DNA of 8,401 nt from Clostridiales bacterium (GTDB lineage: Bacteria; Bacillota; Clostridia; Christensenellales; JAISNN01). The stretch covers positions 1 to 8,401 of the forward strand of contig JAISQX010000139.1 of assembly GCA_031273965.1 (NCBI GenBank), given 5' to 3'. The position numbers were made by a program, and so were the translations under genes. Of the stretch, positions 6,957 to 8,401 are shown piece by piece. A model generated the notes under the pieces. That model was not told the DNA's origin and searched no databases. It saw only the letters and a program-made list of their open reading frames with translations. Within the stretch, counting starts at the first letter, position 1. Each line of letters starts with the position of its first letter.

Positions 6957-8401
6957 ATGAAATATATTTTTGTAACGGGCGGCGTCGTTTCCGGACTGGG
7001 GAAGGGCATTACCGCGGCTTCGCTCGGGCTTTTGTTAAAAGCGCGCGGTTTTAAAGTGGGAGTCATCAAACTTGATCCGTACATAAATGTCGATCCGGGA
7101 ACTATGAGCCCCTATCAGCACGGCGAGGTTTACGTAACGGAGGACGGCGCGGAAACCGACCTGGACCTTGGACATTACGAGAGGTTTATAGGAGTGGATC
7201 TAAATAAATATTCCAACCTTACGAGCGGGAAGGTCTATTTTAACGTTATAAACAAAGAACGAGAGGGAAAGTATCTCGGTCAAACCATACAAGTTATTCC
7301 TCACGTGACAAACGAGATAAAAGAATTTATCTTCAACGGAGCAAAGGCTTTCCAATCCGACGTTATGATAATAGAGATAGGCGGAACTACGGGCGATATC
7401 GAGAGTCAACCCTTTTTGGAAGCCGTAAGACAGATACAATTGGACGTCGGACGAAATAATTGCCTATTCATTCACGTCACGCTTGTTCCGTATTTGAGTT
7501 TTGCGGGTGAGCACAAGTCAAAGCCGACTCAGCATTCCGTAAAGGAGTTGCAGTCTTTGGGTATCTCGCCCGATATAATCATCGCGCGCTCGGACGAAAA
7601 AATTCCAAAGGAAATAAAGGATAAAATAGCGCTTTTTTGCAATGTAAAAAATGATTGCGTAATCGAAAACTTAACTTTGCCTTGTTTGTACGAGGCGCCT
7701 ATAATGCTAAAAAATAACGGTTTGGACACCGTTGTATGTCGGCTGCTTGAGCTTCCTACCTCAAACGCGCCCGAAATATCTTCGTGGAAAGCGATGCTTG
7801 AAAATGTCAAGGCAAGCGGCGGACGCACCGTGAAAGTCGCCCTTATAGGAAAATACGTAAAACTTCGCGACGCATACCTTTCGGTTGCGGAAGCATTGAA
7901 CCATGCGGGATATTCCAGGCAGCACAATGTGGAAATCAAATGGATAGACAGCGAAAACATTACCGAGACAAACGTCTCCGAGGTTTTGAGCGGTTGCCGC
8001 GGCGTAATAATACCCGGCGGATTCGGTTATCGGGGAATAGAGGGGAAAATAGCGGCGTGTAAATATGCCAGAGAAAACAATATCCCGTATCTCGGTCTTT
8101 GCTTAGGGATGCAAATAGCCGTGATAGAATACGCGCGAAACGTCTGCAAAATAAAAGACGCAAATTCCAGAGAATTTGACGAGGCGGGCAAAAATCTTGT
8201 AATAGACTTTTTGCCCGATCAACATTCAAAGATAAAAATGGGCGGAACGCTCAGGTTGGGCAGATATCCTTGCATGATAAAAACCGGCACGAATATGTAC
8301 GCGGCGTACGGCAAGGAAATGATAGGCGAACGTCACCGTCATCGTTACGAGTTTAACAATGATTATCGTGAAGTGTTGGAGCAAGCGGGCTTAACGGTTT
8401 G
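6957..8401 (+). CDS. pyrG: CTP synthase (3' end cut by the window edge)
   Basis: PyrG aminates UTP to CTP with ATP and glutamine, the last step of pyrimidine nucleotide synthesis; GTP usually activates it and CTP inhibits it. The frame is open from the start to the window end, giving 481 residues of a family usually about 530-545 long, so roughly the last 50-60 are outside. The N-terminal amidoligase domain (about 1-265) has VTGGVVSGLGKGI from residue 6, KLDPYINVDPGTMSP, QHGEVYVTEDGAETDLDLGH and EIGGTTGDIES at 140-150. The glutamine amidotransferase domain (from about 290) has ALIGKYVKLRDAY, IPGGFGYRG and nucleophile Cys382 in GLCLGMQ. GERHRHRYEFNN is near the edge at about 457-468. The His/Glu pair completing the triad would lie beyond base 8401. 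No frameshift is seen. ATG 6957 was chosen over 6951 from family N-termini; the two differ by two residues. Confidence 0.97.
   Translation, partial: MKYIFVTGGVVSGLGKGITAASLGLLLKARGFKVGVIKLDPYINVDPGTMSPYQHGEVYVTEDGAETDLDLGHYERFIGVDLNKYSNLTSGKVYFNVINKEREGKYLGQTIQVIPHVTNEIKEFIFNGAKAFQSDVMIIEIGGTTGDIESQPFLEAVRQIQLDVGRNNCLFIHVTLVPYLSFAGEHKSKPTQHSVKELQSLGISPDIIIARSDEKIPKEIKDKIALFCNVKNDCVIENLTLPCLYEAPIMLKNNGLDTVVCRLLELPTSNAPEISSWKAMLENVKASGGRTVKVALIGKYVKLRDAYLSVAEALNHAGYSRQHNVEIKWIDSENITETNVSEVLSGCRGVIIPGGFGYRGIEGKIAACKYARENNIPYLGLCLGMQIAVIEYARNVCKIKDANSREFDEAGKNLVIDFLPDQHSKIKMGGTLRLGRYPCMIKTGTNMYAAYGKEMIGERHRHRYEFNNDYREVLEQAGLTV

Noticed and set aside
7529..8229. Two minus-strand open frames (143 and 89 codons) opposite pyrG
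   Set aside because: They lie entirely over well-conserved CTP synthase coding sequence, show no recognisable motifs, and are best explained as shadows of the real gene.

Overview
The window looks like a housekeeping nucleotide-biosynthesis operon from a bacterium with mid-range GC (mid-40s percent, estimated by eye). The Shine-Dalgarno sites are strong and purine-rich, ATA and AGA codons are frequent, and the CarB, GuaA and PyrG sequences look Firmicutes/Clostridia-like. An uncultured clostridial lineage is my best guess. This rests on general resemblance only; there is no rRNA or other phylogenetic marker here.

Layout: every supported gene is on the + strand. Bases 2-70 hold the last 22 codons of an unidentified upstream gene. 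carA (109-1188) encodes the glutaminase subunit of carbamoyl-phosphate synthase. After a 102-base gap comes one long ORF (1291-5343, 1350 aa). It begins as a full-length CarB (about 1,070 aa) and runs without a stop or linker into a full-length diaminopimelate epimerase, DapF (279 aa from the internal ATG at 4504). guaA (5386-6909, GMP synthase) and pyrG (6957 to past the window end, CTP synthase) follow with gaps of 42 and 47 bases. I see no convincing promoter or hairpin-plus-T-run terminator inside the window, so the genes are probably co-transcribed from a promoter upstream of base 1.

How the genes fit together: CarA and CarB make carbamoyl phosphate for pyrimidines and arginine. PyrG makes CTP from UTP at the end of the pyrimidine route, and GuaA makes GMP from XMP. 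CarA, GuaA and PyrG all use class I glutamine amidotransferase chemistry, so the cluster groups glutamine-consuming nucleotide steps. DapF is the outlier: it makes meso-diaminopimelate for lysine and peptidoglycan.

The main point of interest is the in-frame CarB-DapF ORF. A good Shine-Dalgarno sequence (GAGGA, 4491-4495) sits eight bases before the dapF ATG, so the locus could make a fusion, a free DapF, or both. The remaining genes appear ordinary and intact, except that both window edges cut a gene.
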